Below, piece after piece: positions 21,601 through 27,226 of a stretch of 64,000 bases of DNA (position 1 is its first letter; the number at the start of each line of letters is the position of its first letter). The stretch lies in NCBI GenBank assembly GCA_035457705.1, contig DATIBD010000098.1, forward strand, positions 1 to 64,000, given 5' to 3'. Below the pieces are notes generated by a model. The model worked only from the letters and a program-made list of their open reading frames with translations, had not been told where the DNA came from and searched no databases. Source of the stretch: DASPGQ01 sp035457705 (GTDB lineage: Bacteria > Acidobacteriota > Vicinamibacteria > Marinacidobacterales > SMYC01). Position numbers and translations under genes: made by a program.

Positions 21601-21985
21601 GGACGAGAAAGGTCCCGTTACGCTCGATGGGTGGAATGGCAAGAAACTCGCCCGGAGGCCCGCGAAGCTTGATCGGCGAGTCGATGCCGGGCCCAACCAG
21701 CTCACCCACGACCTCGAGCCCCGGGGGAAGAAGTGAGAGCAGCGACTTCGTGTCGAAAGCCCCGTCCCCGTTCGAGAAGGCGACCTTGATTCGCACACCC
21801 GTCGCTGTATGGCGGGGAACGACCTGCGAAGGCGGCTCCGGTGTTACCGTCAGTCCAAGAAGAAGGAAATCGAACTCGGTAAGTTTCTCGTCGTACCCGA
21901 TGGCGGCGAAGGCGACCGGGATCGCGATCGCCAGAACGATCGCGATCCCAGCGAAAGCGGCGCGACGATCTTGACCCCGAGGCAC
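9629..21985 (-). CDS. Giant exported carboxypeptidase-regulatory-like repeat protein (4118 aa)
   Basis: The GTG start is preceded by a strong GGGAGG site. Residues 10-28 form a hydrophobic signal/anchor. Residues ~30-880 hold beta-sandwich regions. From ~888 there are about 27 tandem repeats of 80-95 residues with the carboxypeptidase-regulatory-like pattern (G-x-V-x(5)-G-x-P-v...A-x-V...G-x-[FY]...PxG). They form blocks at ~888-2050 (13 copies), ~2155-2590 (5) and ~3095-3885 (9). A Big_5-like domain lies at ~2062-2155, and a discoidin (F5/8 C)-like domain at ~2935-3075. Two related ~225-residue modules lie at ~2590-2848 and ~3895-4118, sharing VPP...Y.R.L.VL.N, LLHF and IVNF. The protein is probably a long extracellular fibre or adhesin. 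It is first in the operon, with its own promoter, and overlaps the next gene by 4 bp. Confidence 0.88.
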   Translation of the reverse strand: MPRGQDRRAAFAGIAIVLAIAIPVAFAAIGYDEKLTEFDFLLLGLTVTPEPPSQVVPRHTATGVRIKVAFSNGDGAFDTKSLLSLLPPGLEVVGELVGPGIDSPIKLRGPPGEFLAIPPIERNGTFLVRDIHLENDGVTFLRASPDSVTVEVIDRLLVTQVTTRPLTLEEIRQMGILFGDDSFTGFNFTLALTLDSHPVTIDFPVIFDSNGIPVPIRPTQSVDLEGGSLPLVNAGIVPVMMKPSFPPDLEIELLPLLADASIPALLVIPGDVGFLNQFFSALLVISNGAPLASGLSVQGIEASISLPAGDDGVTGSSDDPLVPAQTQGGEFTFETEGGSNRLDPGEQGTAEFLLEGRREGFHEVRFDIEGTLEGLPIGPVPMSGVARGGVLVRNPELHLTFLAPATVRAGEEFSLFVTVTNVSTTPANLVTVRLDPTRISGATLLSGPPAPIPTLGPSDSEVLEFRFLSQTTGQLRASYLNVEQGTGDLFFQLGVGERGVPLSPDTIVLPKSAESLPAAVVEAALRALGAGWSVATAPSGTLSAGVIRVSKQAVLDRATELAEAGFRVQLGEPVSLALENLAFTWAHSEDRGFEQLLRETDAGRAFFEAIGHALGPASGIGDFQRSLSTALSGLSSHILIAVGRGSGEAPIQWTLADVQGHTLVPNGVGTLPNAVFLPLSDNASPGRGIGVATRLGSTLYEWDFSSMAAASSSFDLTVSLPRANGRIGLHEFAGVETSPGEKGRLTIDLLVSNPTLTLRIDRDGDGAFEETVNETSQELIVTPPPTLIAATTIGPETLSGADPWGRVVALLFDRPMRETEVLDVENYAVDDNAVASASLQLSGRLSFLFMEAPVGGLVERQVAVSGLFGATGDALVHSTRTIDSRLTDAGAIVSGRVLSADGTPVPGAEVLYINSIPGDVMGISSKTVDKLGRYQFDWVRKSPDGPFSMRASDPESGSVRSLTTHVVFDGESIVVDLVLLGRGGVTGVVRDANGIPVPNAQVLVISGLDPTSSAVVQTNGDGRYITNGIVVGPITVKAVYETSSGLAFGNIARAGTFATVDVNIDLTVGTVAGRVFESYEGVETPVSDIDVFYLVLDGTGANELVAAVTKTDASGAYGFVDVPVPIGIFRILAIDFVRSQEASITGTFAPGQTLLVDQDVFFFIDDFGAIEVTVHDSMGSPVGAAAAFVTAAGRQLSTDALGKARFDELSPGTYGVSAREPSSSNSVSTSATVAESATTRVDLQLPGTGRLIVTVLDEMGVPVQNHAAIRTIGDPCAGEQVFTGPDGVAVFEDVPLGTATVKAVKGGDVATGTSSIQHAGDERALVLRFSGFGTATGVVVDANGPFLGADVVLASKRLDPAVCGFVDEASAQQVRTGIDGAFSFQNIPLGAFTVSASAPTFFPVPVSVSDVFLTPGETRTIELELSSNITGELSGTVFLPDGTTPSGPGVRVTASGGARPDVTVATDNAGRYAFAPIFPQGRYTLTASDSATGKVAREMIFLLRGQESVKDLRLLGRSPVEVTVVKGDGAPADDAFVELKGATFPFDRATGIITPFDDGKLVLPRISEGSFTVTANDSLGRGGRGTGVVAEDAILTRVTVSLSVTGRVTGTFLSSNGVDPVPNAEVLLRQGSTGRLLGSTTTSSQPGEMGAFAFEFVPAGSLLATATDPLTGRIGEASGTIETEGEGIDLTIVALGLGKLSGRVTSGGVGIAAAEVEVTSSTGLSSAVANLRATSTSGANGEFLFEGIPVGSFILQATLPGVAPLVGAVSGNISEDGEEITDIEIALEPSGTIEGQVLRANGIDLVAGAALTLKPRKGLFQGQSNASALFQFDFVPAGDFTLRAQETGGPDAGIVAGALGAGESLPVDVIMNGTGTVSGTALDSDGSNLTVGRVRLTRSAPFARDELTTVASDGTFAFRGVPVGDYNLSLSVDGSPLSGTAMGNIASDGASDTIAIQLASATSVEGVVVKPDGLGGNVAAANVVVTISGGDVFQSVLTSATGAFSIAGVPEGTFTIKAQDPVTGGLARTTATVSLPDPPPFAPVDAGTLVLDLEPIGVAAIVPAPGASEVAPDSSIVVTFTDPVKAASVPGRFVVSSGGANIAGTSSVSGDGLTLMFDPNPFLPPSASIEVLVDESIEDTFNRRLGTDFTSSFVTGGTVITGRVTNLGAPVDGASVTLTASSGATSALAGPDGRFRIENVASGTVTLVATSAGLTGSRVVDVGSTDGVIDTGDIPIQLVAPISGQVLAFDGSIPTDTLEVRVTQDTRIVGFASTLGDGSYTVDSVPLGGFTLDVTNPVDGDRGRRTGTLGMAGLTGFDITMNGVGDLLVVVEDATAQRLEGVQVTLSYALFGESRVENAATDANGEAVFANVAFGNVNLTAVDPLSSISTSATAIAAPGATVVLVLEPPGAIAGIVTAPGGTAVAGGSVLVFRESGNVSKAGAMTAADGSYFVPDLAPSDSPYRVDVVSNGKLRGRRRGVVVPSGGTAAVDIELVGAGTVTGRVIAPAGETLSSSVVVTLTSQAPDIGGIQSTTTSAAVDGAYTLTIVPVGDFRISARDGSQGFLREEQGAVTTDGETVTVDLELVDNGFTFPSSGVELHDGNNANYRIAQTGAIVGALDQLFDASDPDGLLLEVTVDGVTTRFAGDPFGAREEANRELVTAVEAIGALNVKRKVYVPPDGYFARYLEVLENTGPDPIDVSADLVSNIRVSVGSPAVVDSFDGDTLVDVGELWLVVDDTRDDDPFLDGVFSIPATAFVLGASGALTPSFVGLDSVGSHARLTVRYELSLSAGDRVFLLHFVSQELSRTASRAAAERLAALPPEGLVGLEGEEVSGIVNFVLPEGGVSSVEPLPRLDGRVSGSLFAEDGVTKVGSATGTGTYSIDFQSDHVLYRRRRRQNVDDGRFRFAGDPQANFVVPRVGFTVETSLTRFGETLSLSLPGDFTGATLLQDAPAVTSIPSSESSSSTLDKAFDRNVATYWATTAEDAADTIELFTEVPVRVTEVEVVPRSLAELSGVRVDLFDAQGTLSESQTASFPNGNDTVVLPFATFDAIARVVVDFDGATVQVAELSVRGEATDEVGHSLQDFIFSGTSSVDVRVTRFDGFPEKSNVNFIANSGTAQWVTDGEGRLFYAPVTSNATPMTVAVRPTANERRFLATSAVVNLVPDEIAVVDLALPEATTVSGSLFDGDGNPVTGQSVSLIGVTGPGAGLSRSNTTNPSGQFSFVDVPSGDYTLRVIRNQSTINEAITVNASVPLTHDIHLPVFGEVGVVVLFESAGATNPPASSAFVQITDSLGRIQSRFTNASGQTPSNFTNVPGGPFALSVRHPTNSGSVTLDTNHAIATTGQLLVVTEIIPAFGTVNGTVRFGDGTTAAAFADVDVSGVDVTPQTDVADSTGFYQLTNVYAVRPLTLTAHHPAIGREHITAEVQGQLSDDGQSLALPIALPKTATVEVTVTDEDTGDGISGVTILIRDSFSSTFRPEGTTNASGFRSIAVVPEPGFVVRAESGGQFVGEESATVTAHDEIVAISMIRPSDATVEGRVLAADGESVVGNAPVELRSDDGATLLDSTVTNEAGLYRFIGAVSPGTTVRVRAEFPAVPSISREETVTAAQAGETLTRDLTLDASVIKGFVFEADGTTPVENVRVDLRAEGALAFVSATTEADGSFVFLNGREGSYELRAEDGFGLVGYQAGELQPLSLLLEADIFLPEYGTVEGFVTDAVGGPLSTSPVVLVNANVLPPLSSAPDVSGFYRFERVALGSFSVTYDEPSGSSAVPGGTIGRIGLAGETVQADVALPHMGTVEGQLRDASGVVLAPHENTFVTLEGRKHETSSGVYTKPASVDPIAVTFSENGVPVGEVTVVAENSLEGTGLASSTVVEGTPVAVDVRMGTAVLLPYAPEPIVSIERDGSVRGEPDPVSGGVPSFVSVRTNAKSYPELAASPAPSGRETVLGPIRLGGIEHTRRIQVPPAAPYVRVLDVLDNPSAIDVEVSLSFESVLALAGDIATSSGDALLDAADRYLAGSTGDGGGIALVYGGTSPTLPDRTGTDGSVVHEEWRRLTIPSGGRVILLHFALEAIDEATAVGRAGALMNLLPGAAELSDLTPAEREAIVNFEVRQP

Positions 21986-22036
21986 CTGCCCTCCCTTCGT
22001 GCCTTTCCTTTGGTCGCGCCTCCCAAAGGGGGCGGG

Positions 22037-22066
22037 AGTCTACAAAGCGAGATGACGCGTTGTCAA
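22037..22066 (-). promoter_or_regulatory. Sigma70-type promoter of the giant-protein operon
   Basis: On the minus strand TTGACA (22066-22061) is followed after 18 bp by TAGACT (22042-22037). It lies about 50 bp upstream of the GTG of the 4118-aa gene and immediately after the end of the small upstream ORF. The -35 is a perfect consensus; the -10 matches 4 of 6. Confidence 0.6.
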
Positions 22067-22067
22067 G

Positions 22068-22253
22068 CTAGAAAATCGGTGTGACAATCGGAAATATCAT
22101 TGGGCATGTGGGAGACGGAGGCTTATCTGTTGTGACTGCGAGATCGACCAGAGTATAGAAGAGGCGATCGGGTGGTTGGTAGGCTACTTCTGCAACGATC
22201 GACACGAGGAGCAGCCCTTGTAGAACAAGTCCAATCGCTGATCTATTCGGCAT
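22068..22253 (-). CDS. Small hydrophobic protein (61 aa)
   Basis: The 61-residue frame has one likely membrane or signal segment (AIGLVLQGLLLVSIVAEVAY) and a short Pro-rich tail. Its ATG overlaps the last codons of the upstream frameshifted gene (ATGCCGAATAG), an arrangement typical of coupled genes and the main argument that it is real. It ends next to the promoter of the giant operon. No family is recognised. It may itself be part of the decaying neighbour. Confidence 0.4.
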   Translation of the reverse strand: MPNRSAIGLVLQGLLLVSIVAEVAYQPPDRLFYTLVDLAVTTDKPPSPTCPMIFPIVTPIF

Positions 22254-22960
22254 GATCTTCCCCTTGACTCCGAACGACCACCAAGGAGACCTCGGTGAAC
22301 TCGGGGTTGAAGTAGATAACTAACCTCCCGTCAGGGCTTCAGCACGGGAGAGGGTCGGACACACGAAAGCCGAGCGAGACCGTGTGTCCAACTCTTTTGC
22401 CGGACGGCACGGCAAGCACATAGTGATACCCCCCCCAAGCACTGCAGTGCCCCCTAGTGTGGGCATGATGGAAACTGAGAGGATTGGAAGTCCCCACGCC
22501 GTAAGCACGGCCACTAGCCGCCCGTCGGGGCTAACGCGCACATGACGCAATGAGCCGGGCGTTGTTATCTGTCGCCCGTCAAAGTGAAGCTGACCGTTGT
22601 TGATGTCCACTCCAGGCGGCAGAGCCAGGCCCGCCCCATCACAGTCCTAACGTCTCCACGCGCGGTGGTCCAGGTCTCGGTGCTTGCGGACGTTAATTCC
22701 AGCGTGTCCAGCGCGAGCCGGTAAGCAGCCTCGCGAGGGGCACCTGAAGGCGGTTCGATGTAACGGATTCCCGGCGCCAACACGAGCCCGCCTCTGTCGT
22801 CCTCGCGAACTTCCAAAGTCGCCCCCGACCCCCACCCGATCAAATCGAATCGCTTCTCCGGGCGGTAACCCCTCCTCGCCCATGCCACTACTAAGGAGAT
22901 CGATAGAGCTGCCAAAATAGTAATCGCAGCTCCCTTGCGGAGCCGGCATGTAGTAGTCAA
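22243..22960 (-). pseudogene. Frameshifted membrane-anchored protein gene
   Basis: The reading starts at 22960 with an N-terminal anchor (AAITILAALSISLVVAWA) and is coherent until about 22645. There coding sense moves to another frame (GLALPPGVDINNGQLHFDG, then VRVSPDGRLVAVLTA). It moves again near an 8-base C run (22429-22436) to a frame reading YHYVLAVPSGKRVGHTVSLG, then a TGA, then SPDGRLVIYFNPEFTEVSLV to TAG at 22245-22243. The two SPDGRLV stretches, each in a different frame, show that this was one protein with propeller-like strands. At least two frame changes and one stop point to a pseudogene, although errors at the C run could explain one of them. Composition is less GC-rich than flanking genes. 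Confidence 0.6.
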
Positions 22961-23308
22961 TTAATTAAGTTTGCGGGGTTAGTCCACGCAATTATCATCG
23001 CTCCGTTCAATTCAGGTGGCAAGTTCTCTGCGCTGACGAGCGCGAGTCGGAAACGTGGCTTGGGACGGGGAAGACGTGATCCATCTGGTGACCCCGTTTG
23101 GCCATCCCCCGGGCACGGTGGGAGGAATGCCGATATCTAGCGCCGGCCCGGAAACAGGAGAGTTCATCGTGCGTGCGCCGTCTCGACGATGTGGGGCGTG
23201 GCCAGCGGGACTTTCCTCGCATCGTTATATACTTCGCCCGATTTGCTAGAAAAATTCGGACCCTGTCCTTGACGCAACGACGCACGCGGGGTGCGATGGG
23301 AGGTCTCC
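22961..23308. other. Intergenic region between divergent genes
   Basis: About 350 bp without a gene I can support. It must contain the start signals of the minus-strand frameshifted gene and of the plus-strand gene at 23309. A TATATA element at about 23225 is a possible -10 but no convincing -35 is seen. Confidence 0.5.
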
Positions 23309-24874
23309 ATGATGTCCAGGATTTCGTTGGTCGGGTTGGTGGCGCTTCTCGAAACGGTGGTCGTCGGCGCGGGACCGAGGCGTCCGAAAACCGTTTCCCC
23401 TGGCGACAACCAGGCGGTTCTGGAAATCGCCGAGCGCTGTCCCACCTTCAGCTGGGGAGCTGTCGAGGGCGCAATCCATTTCGATCTCGTGGTTTACGAG
23501 ATTCAGGAAGGACACGTCGGGGAGACCGCGGAGCCGAAGCCGGTTGTTCGAGCGAGCGTGCCAGGCAACGTCAATTCCTGGACGCCGTCTCTACGAGAAA
23601 GTCTCGATCGGGGAAAACAGTACGCTTGGTACATCCGGGCCACGGACGAATGGGAGGCAGGAGATTGGTCAGAGGGCCGGTTCTTCCGGTTGGAGGCCGT
23701 TCCTTCGGTCGAGGAGGTTGTCACCGCTCTCGATGTCTTGACGCGATTCCTAGAGAGCCGGGGCGAAACCCAGCCGCTCGAGCAGCTCGAAAAGCTCGCC
23801 GATCCGGTGCGAATCCGCGAGCCCGTCGAAGAGCCGCACGTCGAGCCTCCGTCCGGTCCGACCAACCACCATGAGCAGGCTCTTGCTTTCGCGAGCGGAC
23901 TTTCCGCAATTCACGCCGGGCTCCCCGATACGGAGGGAGTCACCTACGGCCTCGTAGGCGTGAGCCACTCCTTTTCTGGAGCCGGTCTGGCGGCAGACAA
24001 CACGGCCGGAGGACCCGATTTGGTGTTGGGAGGAGCCACGACCAGTCTCCGGATGACGGAGTCGGGCATCGACGTGCCATCAGCCGCGGATCAGACGTTC
24101 AATGTTCAGAACTCCGGCGCCGGGGCGATGACGCTCCAGGTCGACGGGAACAAAGCGTTTCATGCAGGCAACGATGGTTCCGGGAGCGGGCTCGATGCCG
24201 ATCTGTTGGATGGATCGGACTCCAGCGCCTTCGCCATCGCTTCTCACAATCACACCGGGACCTACGCGCCAGCCTCTCATACCCACAGCGGCGCGGATAT
24301 CACCTCGGGCACCGTCGGGCAGAGTTTCGTCGACGCAACGATCGCCCGAGACGCTGAGATCATGCCCACGATTCTCGCGAATGACGGAGCCGGCAGCACA
24401 CTCGATGCCGATCTTCTCGACGGTGTCCACGCGTCATCCTTCGCCAGTGCCAATCATAGCCACAACGGTCCGCTGACGCAGGTCAGACGTTTTCAGGGTT
24501 GGGTCGGCTCCCAAATTCCCATCTCGGAAATCGCTTACTCGTTTCGGGGGCCCACGGTGGATGTGAGCGTGGCGACGGGCCAACAAATCATCGGCGCGGC
24601 TGTGGTCCCCTTGGCCACGACCTCAGGGGTGGCATCAGGCCGGGCGGGCCTTTGCTACCAGTTCGGGTCAGGAGCGATTACCAATTTCGTCGATTTCGAT
24701 GCTACGGTGGTCGAGGTCGGCACGCTCCGAGCCCCGATCGCGGTGAGCTCGGCCACACCGACCAATCTGGCGAGCGGTACCTATAAGGTTGGATTCTGTT
24801 TCAAGAACGAGAGCGCGGTCCTGATCAACCGTAACGACTGGGTGAACGGCTGGGTCGCTGTCGTGAATCCCTGA
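23309..24874 (+). CDS. Exported protein with FN3-like N-terminus and tail-fibre-like repeats (521 aa)
   Basis: ATG 23309 is chosen because GGGAGG ends 5 bp before it; an in-frame GTG at 23291 has no such site. The N-terminus (SRISLVGLVALLETVVVGAG) is a signal peptide. Residues ~30-130 resemble an FN3/Ig-like domain (PTFSWGAVEGAIHFDLVVYE). A coiled or acidic linker follows. Residues ~280-390 hold two repeats of the LDADLLDG...SSF...NHSH type, which are abundant in phage tail fibres and in secreted bacterial proteins. The last ~120 residues form a beta-rich domain with two Cys (GLCYQFGSG, VGFCFKNES). There are no phage genes nearby, so a host secreted protein is more likely than a prophage relic. 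Role unknown. Confidence 0.85.
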   Translation: MMSRISLVGLVALLETVVVGAGPRRPKTVSPGDNQAVLEIAERCPTFSWGAVEGAIHFDLVVYEIQEGHVGETAEPKPVVRASVPGNVNSWTPSLRESLDRGKQYAWYIRATDEWEAGDWSEGRFFRLEAVPSVEEVVTALDVLTRFLESRGETQPLEQLEKLADPVRIREPVEEPHVEPPSGPTNHHEQALAFASGLSAIHAGLPDTEGVTYGLVGVSHSFSGAGLAADNTAGGPDLVLGGATTSLRMTESGIDVPSAADQTFNVQNSGAGAMTLQVDGNKAFHAGNDGSGSGLDADLLDGSDSSAFAIASHNHTGTYAPASHTHSGADITSGTVGQSFVDATIARDAEIMPTILANDGAGSTLDADLLDGVHASSFASANHSHNGPLTQVRRFQGWVGSQIPISEIAYSFRGPTVDVSVATGQQIIGAAVVPLATTSGVASGRAGLCYQFGSGAITNFVDFDATVVEVGTLRAPIAVSSATPTNLASGTYKVGFCFKNESAVLINRNDWVNGWVAVVNP

Positions 24875-24961
24875 CGGCGGGCACGACATTTCGAAGAATC
24901 GCCTTGCCGCCCTCGCCCTCAGGTATCAGTTGGCGCTCGGGACGAGCCCATCGAGCGCCGA

Positions 24962-25024
24962 AACTGCCAAACGTTTGGCACCTGCAGGCTCGTGCCAGAT
25001 GTGAACTGCCAAACGTTTGGCACC
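24962..25024. repeat. Two identical 21-bp repeats, each with a perfect 16-bp palindrome
   Basis: TGCCAAACGTTTGGCA occurs at 24965-24980 and 25007-25022 inside an identical 21-bp repeat (24962-24982 and 25004-25024). The offset is 42 bp, four helical turns, so both sites would face the same side of the DNA. The AAACGTTT core with central CG resembles LacI-family operators such as the PurR box. They could be a paired operator or copies of a dispersed palindromic repeat. No LacI-type gene is in the window. Confidence 0.8.
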
Positions 25025-25784
25025 CACCCGCAGGGGCCCTCTGAACCACGATTTAGTCTCACAAGAGCCGTGGAATCGGAGTCACTACCGGAATGCATGG
25101 TGGGCCCACCCTCGTGCGACAGACAAAAGCGTCGCCAAAGACGTTTTGGACACACCGATCCCGCAATCCATCGAGGTTGGGCGTGGTTTCGAACGCGAGC
25201 TAGGCGAACGCGGCTTCGAGCTCTTCTTCGGGAGGTGCACTCCCGGCGATGGGCGCGATGCGTTCATGCCGCTGCACCGCCGCTTCCATCAACTGAGGAA
25301 CCTCCTCGAGGTGCTCGGCCGCGAGAGCACGGACGCGATGTTGGAGCTCACCGTCTCATTCCATGGTCCCTGGGAATCGGAACGGGACGAGGTTTCCGAG
25401 AACGGGCTCCGTCTCTCGGTTCGCTTCGACGAGACGACGGCGAACGTGGGCGACGTGATTTCTTGCCGGGTCGATGCCCAGCGCCTGGAACCGAGAGCCT
25501 ACGGCATGCTGATCGCGGAGATCGGCCTTCCTCCGGGCGCGGACGTGGACCGGGCTTCACTCCAGCGCACGTTGTCCGAGCGCAAAAGCGGCCTGGAGCG
25601 ATACGACGTCCTTCCGGATCGGATCGTCGCCTACATCTGGCCGCCCAGCGGCGGAGCCGCCTTCGAATTCTCCTTCCGGCCGCGACTGGCGGTGGATGCG
25701 AAGAGCGCTCCTTCCAGCCTCTACGACTACTACAACCCGGATGCGGCCGTGGTGGTCCCCCCGGCACGATTCCGCGTGCGCTGA
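25017..25784 (+). pseudogene. C-terminal fragment of an alpha-2-macroglobulin-like protein
   Basis: The frame is open for 255 codons, but its only start near the beginning is a TTG inside the second palindrome, with no ribosome site. From about residue 130 it matches the C-terminal macroglobulin/receptor-binding region of bacterial alpha-2-macroglobulin proteins: LRLSVRFDETTANVGD, GMLIAEIGLPPGADVDRASL, a YDVLPDRIVAYIWP strand and the terminal LYDYYNPDAAV. Full-length family members exceed 1000 residues and carry a signal peptide and usually a thioester domain; none is present here. The first ~50 residues do not look like protein. I read this as the surviving 3' end of a larger gene, with the repeat pair at its broken edge. 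Confidence 0.55.
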
Positions 25785-25789
25785 GGGAT

Positions 25790-25810
25790 TACTACGAGGC
25801 CCTCGTAGTA
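25790..25810. promoter_or_regulatory. 21-bp palindrome upstream of the AAA/DUF234 ATPase gene
   Basis: TACTACGAGG, one central C and CCTCGTAGTA form a perfect inverted repeat ending 26 bp before the GTG start. A partial second copy (TACGAGGCC...GTAGTA) follows directly, so the gene is preceded by one and a half operator-like sites. It is a plausible binding site for a dimeric repressor; the regulator is not identified. Confidence 0.5.
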
Positions 25811-25836
25811 CGAGGCCACTGTAGTACACTCGCATC

Positions 25837-27222
25837 GTGGTATTAGCCTCCCTGATCGACCGCCAGGACGAGCTTCGACGCTTGAACCAGGCGTTCCGGG
25901 ACGCTTCTCGGGCCCACCCACAGCTCGTCGTGGTCTGGGGCCGCCGCCGCTCCGGAAAGACGTTTCTGTTGTCACACTTCCTCCAGGACAAGAAGGGTGT
26001 GCTCTTCGGAGCCACCCAGCAGTCTCAGGCCGTCGAGCTCGGTCGTTTTCACGAAGCACTCCGCCGGGATCTCGGCAATGAGGTGGCCGATCTCGGGGGA
26101 GGCGGTTTCTCGAGCTGGGAGCAGGCGCTCCGTTTCACCGCCGCACTGGCAAGGAAAACCCCTCTAGCCATCGTTCTGGACGAGGTGCCGTACCTGGACG
26201 AATCGAGCCCAGGATTCCCGAGCATGGTGCAGCACTTCTGGGATCACCTTCCCACGGGAACGAAGCTCATGTTGGTTCTGACTGGCTCTGCGGTGAGCAC
26301 GGTCGAAGCCTTTATGGGCTCGGGTGCTCCTCTGAGAGGCCGCCCCACACTCAGGCTGCGGATCGAACCCGTCGATCTATGGGCGGCACGAGATTTCCTC
26401 CCGCGGCTCGCACCCGATCGCTTGATCGAAGCCTACGCGGCGTGCGGCGGTTATCCGTTGCACTTGCTGGCGTGGGACCAGACGGCGACCACCGACAAGA
26501 ATCTGCTGCACCTCGCCGGCTCACCGGGCGGAATCCTTCTCGAAGACGCGGCGAGCATACTGAGAGAAGAGCTCCCGGCCACTGGTGGATATCCCCGAGT
26601 TCTGGCGGCGATAGGTCGCGGCCTGACACGCTATTCCGAGATCGCGAGCGCCGCGGCACAACGGATCGAACGGCCGCTCACCGTCCTCTCTGAAGCGGGG
26701 TTCGTCGAAAAGGCCGTCCCGTTAGGAGCACCCAAAGGAGCGCGGTTCGATTACGCGATCTTGGATCCTTACTTGCGGTTCTGGTTCAGCGTCCTCTACG
26801 CCGACCGAGGTTTGATCGAGGGCGGCCAGGGCCGGGCTGTGTTGTTGCGCGCTAAACCGCGGTTCGAGACCCATGTTGGGCGCGTGTTCGAAGACCTGGC
26901 GCGCGCGCACGCAAGGCGTCTGGTGCGAGAGGGGGAGTTTCCCGAAGACGTCGTGATAGGACGGTGGTGGGCAAGCTCCGGTCCGCCCTGTGAGATCGAC
27001 GTTCTGGGGCTCAGGGGGAAGAGAACTTATCTGGTAGGGGAAGCCAAATGGCAGCGCAAGCCTCTCGGGACTCGGGAGTTGGAGAGCTTGAGACGAAAGA
27101 TTGTCCGTGCCCCGCATCCGGAGGACGAGCCGGTCTACGCTTTGTGGAGCCGTGCCGGTGCCGTCGAGGAAGTGCGCGACGTGGCGCGCGTGTTCGATCT
27201 CAAAGACCTGTTGTTCTCATGA
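25837..27222 (+). CDS. AAA ATPase with C-terminal DUF234 nuclease-like domain (461 aa)
   Basis: The N-terminal half is a P-loop ATPase of the archaeal ATPase_2/AAA_14 type: IDRQDELRRLNQAF, Walker A GRRRSGKTFL (~residues 35-44) and Walker B LAIVLDEVPYLDE (~108-120). A sensor-like VLTGS follows at ~148. A winged-helix-like segment is at ~255-300. The C-terminal DUF234 domain has D and E-x-K residues (EIDVLGLRGK, GEAKWQRK) of the PD-(D/E)XK nuclease fold. Length is normal for the family. Members are often genomic-island genes and have been discussed as toxin-like; no partner gene is adjacent. The GTG start has only a weak ribosome site. A palindrome lies at each end of the gene (25790-25810, 27227-27242), suggesting transfer or self-regulation. 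Confidence 0.87.
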   Translation: MVLASLIDRQDELRRLNQAFRDASRAHPQLVVVWGRRRSGKTFLLSHFLQDKKGVLFGATQQSQAVELGRFHEALRRDLGNEVADLGGGGFSSWEQALRFTAALARKTPLAIVLDEVPYLDESSPGFPSMVQHFWDHLPTGTKLMLVLTGSAVSTVEAFMGSGAPLRGRPTLRLRIEPVDLWAARDFLPRLAPDRLIEAYAACGGYPLHLLAWDQTATTDKNLLHLAGSPGGILLEDAASILREELPATGGYPRVLAAIGRGLTRYSEIASAAAQRIERPLTVLSEAGFVEKAVPLGAPKGARFDYAILDPYLRFWFSVLYADRGLIEGGQGRAVLLRAKPRFETHVGRVFEDLARAHARRLVREGEFPEDVVIGRWWASSGPPCEIDVLGLRGKRTYLVGEAKWQRKPLGTRELESLRRKIVRAPHPEDEPVYALWSRAGAVEEVRDVARVFDLKDLLFS

Positions 27223-27226
27223 TATA

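Noticed and set aside
9629..21985. Possible split into several genes
   Set aside because: The frame is uninterrupted over 4118 codons, the repeats continue evenly across it and no internal start with a ribosome site and signal peptide was noticed.
22345..22350. In-frame TGA in the frameshifted gene as a selenocysteine codon
   Set aside because: The gene already has other frame breaks, no SECIS-like hairpin is evident after the TGA, and the neighbouring residues are propeller strands rather than a redox site.
23309..24874. Prophage tail region
   Set aside because: Only one protein has tail-fibre-like repeats; no capsid, terminase, portal or integrase gene is near.
24962..25024. CRISPR-like repeat unit
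   Set aside because: Only two copies with a 21-bp interval, palindromic, and no cas genes; spacing and repeat number do not fit an array.
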